The notes under the pieces are model-generated. The model searched no databases. It was not told where the DNA came from and saw only the letters and a list, made by a program, of their open reading frames with translations. The translations under genes were made by a program, and so were the position numbers. A DNA stretch of 64,000 bases from Baylisascaris procyonis (lineage: Eukaryota; Nematoda; Chromadorea; Rhabditida; Ascarididae): the NCBI GenBank assembly GCA_037389465.1, contig JAZARR010000095.1, positions 1,622,001-1,686,000 on the forward strand. The letters run 5' to 3'. The stretch's first letter is position 1; each line of letters starts with the position of its first letter. Positions 38,788 through 49,900 of the stretch are shown piece after piece.

Positions 38788-39650
38788 AAAGAATTCTCTA
38801 TACCCATCTTTTCATTTCAAAGTAAAATAGAGGCTATTTTATTACTCTATTTTAGTTGATTTTGCATAAACTATTCAAAAATCGCTATCTACATCTGCGG
38901 GTAATGCCTACAACTGCACCGTATGTCATACCATACTATTTAAAAATTCAAAAAGTGATTTAGATAAGATTTCTTCTACGTTGACATTTACTAAATGAAG
39001 AAATATTTAAGGTTTTGTGCTGACATTGTTTGAGGAATAAACATGGTTTAAGAATTCGAACATTCGCAACAACAATTGTTTAATGTCAACTCATAAAGGA
39101 AAACATTGAAATTTTGAATGCAAAAATCAACGGTTTGCCGCTGAATCTCTAATTGAAATTAGCTATATTTTGCAGTAATAAATTGCTGTATTAGGAACAT
39201 TAGTTGCCACTCACTGAAATAGTGAATTGTATAAATAAAAAGAGTATCGCTTAAAGAATGCCAAAAAAAAATTGCTAAAGGATGTTTGATAAATTAAGGG
39301 TTTTTAAGAAAAAATCGATGAAATTTTACATAAATAGTGAAACAAATGAAATTTCTTCTCAGAATAACATTGTATGTGGCTATGTTTTTTCTGACACCGA
39401 CATCTATCAGTATTCAACGCTTTATATCTTACTGATGGAAAATCTCAATTGGCAGCATTCTAAAATTTAATTTTTTTTTCAATTTAGAAAATTCTTTCTC
39501 TTCCTTATCTAAAAGTAAAATCTATTTTCTTCTTTATCGCTTCCTATTGATGTAATACTCGATTCTGATAAGAAAGATAATAATTTTTTAAATTTGATTA
39601 TAATTCTTTTATTTTTTTTCACTAAAATTTTCATCATTTTTTCGGCATAG

Positions 39651-39799
39651 AGGCAATAAGGATTGATGGCCTTAAATGTAAAAGTTCAATTCATGCCGTC
39701 ATGTGGGCATATTCCCTCACTAACTTGAATATAAGCGTAGATGACTCTGGTGCTATCATCGAATCAAGATTGCACTGCGCTGCTGTTTATAACGAGTAA
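39651..39799 (+). CDS. Candidate terminal exon, 48 residues
   Basis: A strong acceptor (CATTTTTTCGGCATAG) precedes an open phase-1 frame to TAA at 39797-39799. It reads GLKCKSSIHAVMWAYSLTN, then NISVDDSGAIIESRLHCAAV. Codons and composition look protein-like, with two Cys and one N-glycosylation site (NIS). Upstream partners are unknown; a possible preceding exon starts near 39360 after TTTCTTCTCAG but lacks a good donor. It is not a duplicate of the secreted-protein exons at 33286-37395. Confidence 0.33.
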
Positions 39800-41480
39800 T
39801 ACTAAAGCTGAAAGCGCCAATACAGTATGAGTACAGTACACTTTGATCATTGAAGATCGATATAAGCACTATTTTTAATCACCTTCTAGAGGAAAAAAAC
39901 TGCATGTATATCTTATAAATTTTCATTTCGTCGTATCAAAACGCAGATTAATTCAACGATAGTGACGTCATCACGCCTCTGGCTTCAAATTTCGATCTTT
40001 GATCACAATATCTCTTTATCGATCGGCTTTTGCAATCGACGATCGTTTGTTTTGTTTGAACATTCGGAGACGAATCTTGTGTTCCCAATCTTCGACACAA
40101 ATATTGCTGTTTTCTCATCATTTATATTCATCTCCACTTTTATGTTTCTGTTTTTTTTAATTCATTTTTTTCTCGTTTCAATTTACATTTCACTTTTTAT
40201 ATGAATTAAGTTGGTTGAAAAAATTTAAATATGCAAATATTATAGAAATTTTTGAATTAACTATGGTCTTTTTCAGTTCATATCGTTAGGCGTAGCGTAA
40301 TGATAATTTTCACGCATTTTACACTTGTATTGTTTATATTTCGCATTAATGTGCGGCTTCAGTTGGTAGAGGAATTGTTTTTGTCTGATGCTTTCATTTT
40401 ATCGTTCAAAAAAAAAAAAAAAAAAATTCTGCATTAAGCAAGAGAATTTCTATTTAGGAATTCTAAAATATTTGGCTTTTCGAAATTTTAGACGTAAGAA
40501 AAACATACGGAAGTAGTTGCATTTGACGAAGTGAGGTAGTTGGCATTTAAGATATATTTTCAACAAATGTAGAACCGCAATCATCTGATCTCCCCGAGAG
40601 ATGGGCGGAGGTCATGCTACGCAGAAATCAGAAACAAATCGAACCATATGTTAGCCGGTATGACAATTTTACGGGGTGACTGAGAAAAACCATGAATGTC
40701 CGAGATGTGGCGGGCATGAACTGCTTTATATGAGCATAGAGAATGCTATGAAATATCTGTAGACTCGCCATGAGTTTGAATAAGGAGAGTTGACAACATC
40801 AGTCATCTGCTAGAAATGCTCGATAAAGCGTAGCGCCAGTTAAGAATGCTCAAAAACTCATTGGGAAAGTCGAATGAGGGAGCCGAGAATAACGCAAAAA
40901 ATGGACACTAGGTCACTGAAAAATATAATCTTTAGGTGTGCAATTTTTAAATGAGAAGTACAATAGAGAAGTATGCCAAAAATTCCGATATGATAACGCT
41001 TTTGATTGAGTATACGATATTCCACTGAAAAAGAAAAAAAATCACTGATTGTGCCAATCGCTATGACCCGTTTGTCGTATCGTTTCTAGACGCCGATTTT
41101 TGTGACGTCTTTGTTTTAACAATGGTTCTCTTGAATTTTTTTCCATATACGATTGTCTTACTGCAGTGACCTTGATTGTGTTTATACTAGAAATAGGTCA
41201 TGAATTTTTATTGAAATATGTGTGAATTGCTCTATTAATTTGGATGTAATATATTCTGCGAGAAATTTCCACAAAACAGTATTATATTCACAAAAGAACG
41301 TTTTTCTTTTTGCACATTGATGTTTTGTAATGATTAATCACCGTTAAGTTGAAAGTTTACAAAATCTTGCATTCTTTTTTCATAAATCTTAGCCGATTAA
41401 TTCAATAAGTTATTCATATAAGATAAATAAACGATGCACTAATCGATCATCTAACGTGAAACAATCTCCTACGCTCTGTC
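39800..41480. other. Non-coding stretch with a possible zinc-ribbon remnant
   Basis: No intact exon is supported. The part at 40550-40920 is more GC-rich than its flanks. It contains a short reading at 40676-40762 with CPRCG, described under findings. Confidence 0.4.
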
Positions 41481-41915
41481 CAGTTAGGCTTCGTCGTTGA
41501 CCGACCCACGATGTCTCGACTCATTTCATGCTTAAGGGGCTACTTGTTCTCGTTGAATATGAGAGTGTCGATTATAATAAAGCATTTGATGTGGTCTTTC
41601 ATGATAAATTGCTCTTAAAGCTGAAAAATATGTCATCGTCTGTATTCTAAAATGAGTCAGAGCGTTTTTATGTGGGCAGATTTTTCGAGTGAGAATTGGA
41701 GACAGCTATTCCACTCCAAACCCAAGGAAGTGTCCTGGGTCCTCTTTTGTTCCTCATATAAATCAACGATGTTTCCGACAAAATTCTTTGCTAGCGATCT
41801 CAAAATTGATCGTCCATTGCATGATCCTGCCTATGATTTCCATATTCTGCAAAGAGACCTTCCTGGCTTGTATCATTTCAAAAATGTCCATGGCGGATTC
41901 ACGCCCGGATGAGAT
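41480..41915 (+). pseudogene. Decayed non-LTR (LINE) reverse transcriptase fragment
   Basis: Characteristic reverse-transcriptase blocks appear in order but in different frames: QLGFVVDRPTMSRL (41481), DYNKAFDVVFHDKLLLKLK (41570), RVRIGDSYSTP (about 41680), QGSVLGPLLFLI then a stop and INDVSDKI (about 41725-41790), FFASDLKI (about 41790) and LQRDLPGLYHF (about 41850). These match the palm-domain blocks of jockey/CR1-like retrotransposons. The catalytic box reads FASD where the family has (Y/F)ADD. At least two frame changes and in-frame stops show it is dead. The endonuclease part, 3' end and target-site duplications were not recognised. Confidence 0.85.
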
Positions 41916-41999
41916 TACGGGTCCCCGTTGGAGATATGCTGCAGCTTACTGATGCTCACCAATTTTTGGTTAGCTAATTCTCTCTCACTAATATAGAGA

Positions 42000-43299
42000 C
42001 GAGGGTTTTCCAAAACGTTCAAAGGGCTTGAGGCAAAAAAAAAAAACGGCTATGGGACTATTTCATAATAAAATAGATGTTTATTTGTATATACAAGCAA
42101 AGCATTATAACACATAGAGATCGAACTCTAACAAAATCAATTTCAACTTCAATAATTTATGAAAAAGCAGTTCTCATTCGTTTTTTGAACTTCATCTGCA
42201 TTCCCAATATGCGGATGCCATAGCAAATGTACGTGCTATAGGTGATTGTTAGCTACTACACAGTTGGCGATACGTAGCCTGTTGTGCCTGATATGATTGC
42301 TACTTTCCACGTGACCAAGCAATTAAAAACCCTCTCCACTGCGAATAAAAGAACATTTTCCAAGAGACATTTTATGGTGTATAAACATCAGAAAATGCAT
42401 GTACTCCGTCACATATATGGCGAGTTCTTCTGACTATTCCCCAGGTGCAAGCAATGTTGTTTTATGTCGAGAGCGGAGGGGAGAGGATTGATGTGAGAGA
42501 GAAACAAAAACAGAAGAAGGAAATATTCTATTCAACATGAAATAAATTTCTCCTCCTTATCACCTAATATAACTGTTAATATTTGCCAGAAATAGTCAAC
42601 TGATGCTTGAAAATCGATCGTCTCATTTTCTTAAGAATCAAGAAATCGGAAATAACCTATACTACACTGCTGCACGCTTTTTGAGCGTAAAGACATTTCA
42701 CTAGTGGGTCAATGCATCATGATTAGCAGCTGAGAACTGATGCCATCAAATAAAGGAAAGAAGAGATTCCTTTAACTTGAGACAAAACAATTTCGCCACT
42801 TTGACTGAAGTAATTTTGTTGGTTTAAAAGAAATGAATTTCATAAGTTTGAAAGAAAATTTTGTGGGTTCAAGGGGATATATTTTGTCGATTTAAGAGGA
42901 CATATTCCCCCATTTAGAGGATGATGCATTTTTCTCTCATTATTTATATTTTCCTCGCCATTCCCTTTCGTACGGTTGTTAGCTTTGAATGGCTTATTGA
43001 ATAGTCAATTCTTCCGGTTAAATGAGTTATTAGCATATGTTTTGAGGAGTTTTTAAAAATAACAAGTGCTTGAATTTAAATTATTTGATACTTTTTAAAA
43101 GCTATGAGTTGATGTGTCTTTTTTTTAAATTAATCAAGTATTCTATTTATGTAAAAAGTATAAATTCAACGATGATAAATAACTCTCTGTGGAAAGTTCT
43201 ATAGTTTTCCCCCAATCTTAGGCATATAAATGAGTATATTCTTTAAGAAAACTTTACAATAGCTCAAATCACATAACTTCCTTAACTATTCCACGATCA
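42000..43299. other. Non-coding stretch
   Basis: No supported exon. It contains a diverged 23-24 bp tandem repeat at 42812-42923 and, at its right end, probably the 3' UTR of the minus-strand membrane-protein gene. Confidence 0.5.
42812..42923. repeat. Diverged 23-24 bp tandem repeat
   Basis: Units such as AATTTTGTTGGTTTAAAAGA, ATTTTGTGGGTTCAAGGGGA and ATTTTGTCGATTTAAGAGGA recur at 22-24 bp spacing. One frame reads a repeated octapeptide-like pattern, VGLKEMNF-ISLKENF-VGSRGYIL. Confidence 0.65.
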
Positions 43300-46200
43300 T
43301 TATGCACTGTTAGTTTCATCGGTTTCTTTCCAAATACCAAGTGCTAGAATTATCGCCATTCCGAGTATGGCTAATGCAATAATGGCCAAGTGCAAAGTGG
43401 CATTAGTGAATGCTATCCAATAAGTGGCCACATCGCAAAAATGTCGCTCAAACATCGCATCTTCGAAATGTACATATTGTCGTACACCATACGTCCAAAT
43501 GCAGCCTGAAAATTGCAAGGGTACCTATTGGAGAGGCTGTAATATATAGTGCCTCAATGAGAGGCAAAAAGCAACGACTAATCATGTTCGTTTCGCATGA
43601 CAAAACCGGGCAACGCTTTACAAATTTGTAACCTTGACGCATTATTGTGACATTATGTTTGAGCGTATACACGTATGCATATTCTTCATAATTCGCCCAT
43701 AAATTCAACTCAGGAGTCGTAATGGCTGTAGGATGACTTCTATCCTCCCATGTTTTTTTTGTTTTTTTTTTGTGATTGGCGGTTTCCCTCTTGACACTTA
43801 AAGAAGCTATAGAAATTGTGAATGGACCGAGTTTTTCTACAATCGCATAAACTCATAAAATCAAAAAATTAATTTTTAGTTATAAATTTTAAAATCATTC
43901 AGTTTTACAGGAAAAAACAGCCGGAAATATTATCTCACTGCGTTTTAAATGATCCGCAAGTTGGCTTTATCGGGCATCATTAAGGGGTAAATCATTTCAC
44001 CCTCAACGTTGTCATTTTATGTAACAATAGGTTTGAGCTTTAATTATGAAAGACTAAAGGTTTAGACATGCTGTCTTCCTGTGAATCTCATAAGAAACGT
44101 TATGGTAATAACAGCATTTCTCAAACTGAAACCTTCCAGGAGTAGAAAAGTCGCACTTATCTTCTTATATATTCACTTTTATGCCCTAATTATCGATCTT
44201 CAACATTTATTTTGTTCTTTTTTTTCAGTGACAGTGAGTACTAACTTAACTTAACTAGTAACTAGTACTTAAGCAGTAGTGACTGCATTAATTCGACTTA
44301 TATAATGCTTTTGCCAACTGTAGCAGTACTGCTTATGCAATCTAGTTGTTGCGTTTGTATCAATTATAAAACACTTGGTGATGAAAATCGAAAAATTACT
44401 ATTGTTTATGAAACTTACCCAAAATAAGCCAAACAATTATGGCTAGACACAATAGTCCTTCGACGCCACGACATGCGAGACTCGCTGTCAATGTGCTTCT
44501 ACGAGCACCATCAGGCATTGGCCATAAATTATAGATGCGTATAGCAGCAAAAAGTATAAATAAACTTCCGGCGACTATAAGATAGATCGGTATCATCGGT
44601 TGCATTGGACAGAATGGAAGATTAAATGAGCCTCAAAAAACGTTATTTTAGTAATCCCACTTATTTCATTGATTAAAACCATTTAAAATATATTTGAATA
44701 GCGTTTAAGACTAGCGTTTTTAGTGTATGAGCTAATGATGTTGTTTTTCAGTCTTTTAATGTGATGTGTTGTATATCGACCCAGTTGCAAATTGCGAAAA
44801 AATATCGCACTAGTAATAATGAATGAGGAAAAAAAATTAAACCGGCAAAATAATAAGCATTTTTGGAGAAAAACCCGAATCCCTGAATCGAGGAAAAATC
44901 AGTCAAACGAAATAGGGGGGGGGGGAGAGAGAGAGAGAGAGAGAAGAATTCTGGAAAAAGAACGTTCCCTTTAAGCATCACTTCATCGACTTATGAAATA
45001 TTTAATAAAAATTTGAATAACTTCGATGATCTCCTTACCAACAAGTATTAGCACGATTGACCATAATCCAAGTATTAATAGTAAGATAACCCAAACATCT
45101 GTAAAATACAGCTATATTAAATATCATTTTTGATGTCAATAAAATTCCGTGCGTAACGTAAATTTATATAGGAATTGTTATAAAGTTCACTAAATATTTC
45201 CGTTCTAATTGAATTTTTTCGTTTTCTTTCCAATATATGCGTCCATTTTTTTATCATATCTATTTGAGATTCAAACATTTTCACATTAGAGTGTTATAGG
45301 ATTTGGCGAGTTAATGAAATATTCATAAAGAAAAACAAAATTGAATAGAATCTTGGAGGCAAATTTTTAAATCTAATCAAAGAAAAATTGGAAAAAAAAT
45401 ATTTATTTCTCACTCTCACTTTGGTGAATAATTTTTTCTCTTCAATGAGAATAATTTCAAGACGCTAAAAAAAAATTCTTTAAAAAATCGTATTTTTTAA
45501 AAAAATTGTATCGAAATTGCTAAAAGAACTGTTTTCGAGTAAAATCTATGAAATTCACTCACATGGTGATACTACCGTATTGATGTAGTTTCCAAAATTA
45601 TGCGCGAATTCAACTGTATCGCCTGAATTCGAATATACTTCACTCAGTTTACCATAAGATTTCTTTGTTGATGCTGCACTCACTGAAATATGAAAAAAAA
45701 ATTTCATTAGAAAGATTTCATCTCAATTGATATAACGCTTAAGGAAAGAAAATATTGATAAATGTGATAATAAAGCAACTTAAAGTAGTGATTTTCCAAT
45801 TGTTAGTAACCCATACCTTAATTTATTATTTCTAAACGTTAATCGTTGATATGCAAGCAGTTAAAGGCATTGAAAGGTATGGAAGAAATTGCCCTCTTCT
45901 CTTGATTCCGAATGCAATGAGTGCTATCCACTCACCCGTGGAAGATAAAAAAGATTCCCAACGAGTTTGTAAAGGCTTTTTTAGAAACTTATTAGCATTT
46001 TTCCTAAGGTTGCGGGCATTTTCTCTAGGGATCAGAAACTCAATAAAAGGAAATACACTTCAAGCCGTGCATAATTCAAAGAATCTATTCTACCTTCAGA
46101 TCGTGTAGTTGTTGGTCTATAAACTGTGGTTGACCTTCCATTTGTCGCCTCCAGAAGTGGGCCATCTCTCTCACAACGTACCACTGAATCTATGCTTTCG

Positions 46201-46882
46201 TCTGCAGTACCAGCACGCATTCTAAAATGCAGTAAACTGTAATGCTGTAAGTGTTGGCGCTCAAGGACAGAAGCTAACTCAAACACAAACCATATGTTGA
46301 TGCAATTAATAAGAAGCATCTTATCATTTTCTTTCGACCAGAAGTCGCTCTTGAATAGAACCCTCCCCCTTCCCATCCTTAAAAATGTGGTGGCTCCCAT
46401 GGTGCCATGTTCGCGCTGACGATGCTTAGTTAAATAAATGTTATACACAAAAAAGATGCTTAAATACTTGTACAAATAAGACATAATAGGAGAGTAAACG
46501 GTGCCGTTAATACACGATCCCCTCTTCCCAAAAATAGAAGCCTCTCTTGAACGGAAATCTTTCGATCAGTACTAGGAAAATAGTCCACTTAAACGATTCC
46601 TCTTCAAGCTAATACGCTGAATTCTTCCATAAGATAGCACAAAATTTCATATAAAAGATTAACTGTGAATTTAAACACTATGAAAATATATCATTGAAAA
46701 CAATCGATATTTACTGCAAATATATGCAAATCATACCCGTAGTTATAATTCCTTAAAGTAGGGGAATATTGTTGCCCATATTCAGCAATTGGCAATTGTT
46801 TTGATGCATTATTTCTAGCTAGTTCCATTTCTCCGAACGCTCCAAATGTTTCGGATATATGCGTCGAATCGGTGCGTACTCT
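43300..46882 (-). CDS. Four-pass membrane protein, TMEM272-like (six exons)
   Basis: Minus-strand exons 46737-46882, 46094-46221, 45563-45682, 45039-45098, 44419-44631 and 43300-43505 join with phases 2, 1, 1, 1 and 1, all matching. They encode about 290 residues, or 272 if translation starts at the internal ATG at 46828. A hydrophilic N-terminal half of about 130 residues (Ser/Thr-rich, e.g. GRSTTVYRPTTTRSE) precedes four membrane spans: VWVILLLILGLWSIVLILVG, MIPIYLIVAGSLFILFAA, GVEGLLCLAIIVWLILG and LHLAIIALAILGMAIILALG. The FCPMQPMIPIYLIV junction and the loop FCDVATYWIAF resemble TMEM272-type proteins, whose function is unknown. The exon at 46882 follows an 18-T tract and GCAG, so it may be trans-spliced or have further 5' exons. 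Confidence 0.88.
44917..44944. repeat. Poly-G followed by (GA)n
   Basis: GGGGGGGGGG directly followed by about eight GA units, in an intron of the TMEM272-like gene. Confidence 0.9.
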
Positions 46883-46908
46883 CTGCAAAAAAAAAAAAAA
46901 AAAAAAGT
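46883..46908 (-). promoter_or_regulatory. Very strong splice acceptor (poly-T tract + GCAG)
   Basis: On the minus strand, a run of about 18-20 T ends in GCAG immediately before the first recognised exon of the TMEM272-like gene. It could be the trans-splice site, given the in-frame ATG 54 nt downstream. Confidence 0.5.
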
Positions 46909-49900
46909 TGGTTGCAGTTTCGATTTAGTATGCCAAAATATGCGGAAATATTAAATGATTCAATTGAGAAATATGAAGAATCATATAAACAATGTAATAA
47001 TTCAAAGATCATTTAAGTTAATGCTATTTAACGACGCATCAACTTATGCTAAATATAATCGTTTAGCTAATGCATAATAAGAGTTGCTCAATTTTCTATG
47101 ATAAACTAAACAATATAATTGTTGAAATATATCGAAAATATCAACACTAAAAAATTGAACAACTATTTATGTCATTCTAAAATAGCTATATTACAAGTGA
47201 ATAGAGTATTTGTTCGTTATGACAGAATATAACTTCTTCTCAAACATAATTGAAATTAAAAACTCAAATAATCAATTTTATAATTCAACTTTAAAACTTA
47301 ATTAATCAACGTTGATTAATTAATCTCACTAAAAAAAAAATTGCAACCATCATCAATACAACTCTCAAAATTTTACTGCGAAAGGAATCATCAAAATATT
47401 ATCGAAATGCTTGCAGAATGATTTCTAAACGTAAATCCTCAACCGTACAAAATTAAAGCAAAGAATGCAAAGAGCGCGATATTTGTTGGCGAATGCTCTA
47501 TTTCTATGCCAGTCGAATAGCATTCGCAACACTTGTTGAGATACTATGAGGCTCTACCAATGCAATGAAAATTCACTCACTGTGTTTGCGTTGAACGTCC
47601 TTGAAAAGTACACTCACATATTATTATGTGCGAATTTGGCAAATTTCCAAGTTAGAAATTGTTACTTTGTGAAATTTTTGAAATTATATAAGTATGTGAA
47701 TGGAAAACCTTCAAATATTTGCTAAACCAGTGAATAAGAGAAAATATTTGAAGAATATTTGAAAATTCGGGCGGTAAATTTTGCAACATCTCGTTATAAG
47801 CTGTTATAAATTTGTTAGATGGAGTTATTAAATTGAGTTAAATTGAAGAATGTTATCAAAGAAAATATTCCGAAAGTTTTGATCGACGTTATCAGTGACA
47901 AAAATACTCAAGTGTTGATTATTTTTTCGTCCTCTTACCATCGCCTCAGCTGCCCTTTTCATGGGCAGTTCAACGGTACTTTTTTTAAACGAATACCGCC
48001 GCATCGATTATTAAGATTAACTGCTGCAATATACAATTAATGAGAAAATTAGCATTCCATTCCGCCGAGAAATTGACCTCTGGTGATGGGTTGGGCAATA
48101 AAATTCCCTAACCTTTATCCTTTATCGACTTTTAAGATGCTGTCCCAATAACTTTAAAATCTCGAATTTTTTCTTTCAATCAAAAAACATTCAATGAGAC
48201 TGGAATGATCGTAGTATTTCGCATTGCAAACGATCACATCATATTCAATTAGCAGCTTTTGCAAATTCAAATTATTTATATATCAATAAGCGATGCATGC
48301 ACTATACAGAACTAATTTACTTGAACAATATTATTCGAAAAGGTTTAAGTTAAGAACCTATGCAAGTATAAATATAAAAAATTTAACACCTCGTAGAATG
48401 ATGAGCAAACAATCGCAAATCTAAAATACAAATTCCCTCTTCGAAAGTCATAGGAAATAAAAGCCCTAGGCCTCTATTGCAGCCGAAACGGTATTTTATT
48501 AATTACAAACAAATGTTGGACATATTGCATGAGAAAATGCAAAAAATAGTCGATTAACCATTCAATTTAGCCTCTGTTTTGTTATACAAAGCGACAATGC
48601 GACATGAATAAAAGCTTGTTGATGAGACGATTGCAACAATGTCACGAGTTTTTTTTGGCAAACAACATCCATTGATTGTTATATGTTCTATTTGTGAGTG
48701 TCAAATGAACAAACAAACATCAAGCGCACCTCACTTATAAATCTTTTCATAAAGTATTATATTGTAAATATTTTTTTTAAAGAAGCACTAATTATGTCGC
48801 ATTATTGATTGCAGATATATTCTGACTTTAGGCACCAATAATATCGATAAATTGAAGCCGATAAAAATTTATTGGCCCTATTCAAAACATCACTAATTAT
48901 TTTAGAATTCTTTACTCTATTTTACTTATTCTTTAGAATTACTCTTTGAGCATTTCCTGGGAAAAGCTATAGAATGAAATATTTCAAAATGACTAAACAA
49001 GATGAGCCGAAAATACCAGAAATTAGATTTTTAGACCTTAAAAAAGGAGAACAATTTTAATAAGCAGAATCCGGAATGAAAGACTATCGATGCATTTTAG
49101 AGGGAATTTGCTAAAAAAGACCAAAAAAAAAAAAATCTTAGGCCAATTTGAACGAGTTCTAATGATGCACCACTTCGTTTGATAATGGATCTTGAAGCTT
49201 TTTCAGCGATCTATTTCCATTTGCTCGAAGTCATTGCGAAATATTTCCTGTACAAACGCAACTTTAGAAGGCATTGTCCTAAGTAAATGTTTATTCAATA
49301 CACAATGATGAAACTTTCAAACAAAAATGTTTTCTGATTCACTTCATATAACGATGCTCATTTTTTTGTTGCATTGTATGACTCAGAATGCAACATATTT
49401 AGAATACTTTTAAAGAAATCGGCAAAATTCGCTTGTGCTTATCAATAATACAAAGCATTCATTCATCTTCTTCCTCTTCTATTTTTTGATGCAAATATTT
49501 AGTATTTTTTAAAAAAATTTCAAAGTCCCACATCATTCATACTGAATGCACTACAAAAATGTGGAACAAAACGATGTTATACGTACAAAATCTACATATA
49601 ACATCGTTTTGGTTTCTTTGCAACCGTTGTTGATTCTTTGCATTCTTGCAACACCTTGCATGAATTCTTTGCAAACGGTTAATCGTCTTGCAGATTTATC
49701 GTGCTTTTATTTCATTGCGCAAGGTCGTTTTTTGTACAGAAAAGTACGCTTAATCGCATGCGAATAGATATACTCAAAGAGCATTGATGTGCACTGAGCG
49801 AATAATTTTATGTCTGCTAAACGAGAAAATTCTCATTCCATTTTTCATCCAACTGTTGCACACTTTCTAACGGTCTTTAACAACATTCAATACGAAAAGA

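Noticed and set aside
41652..41952. Two overlapping plus-strand open frames taken as a gene
   Set aside because: They are frame fragments of the decayed reverse transcriptase.
46222..46484. Upstream extension of the open frame overlapping the exon at 46094-46221
   Set aside because: The acceptor TGCATTTTAG at 46222 and phase matching to the exon at 46737-46882 show that only 46094-46221 is coding.
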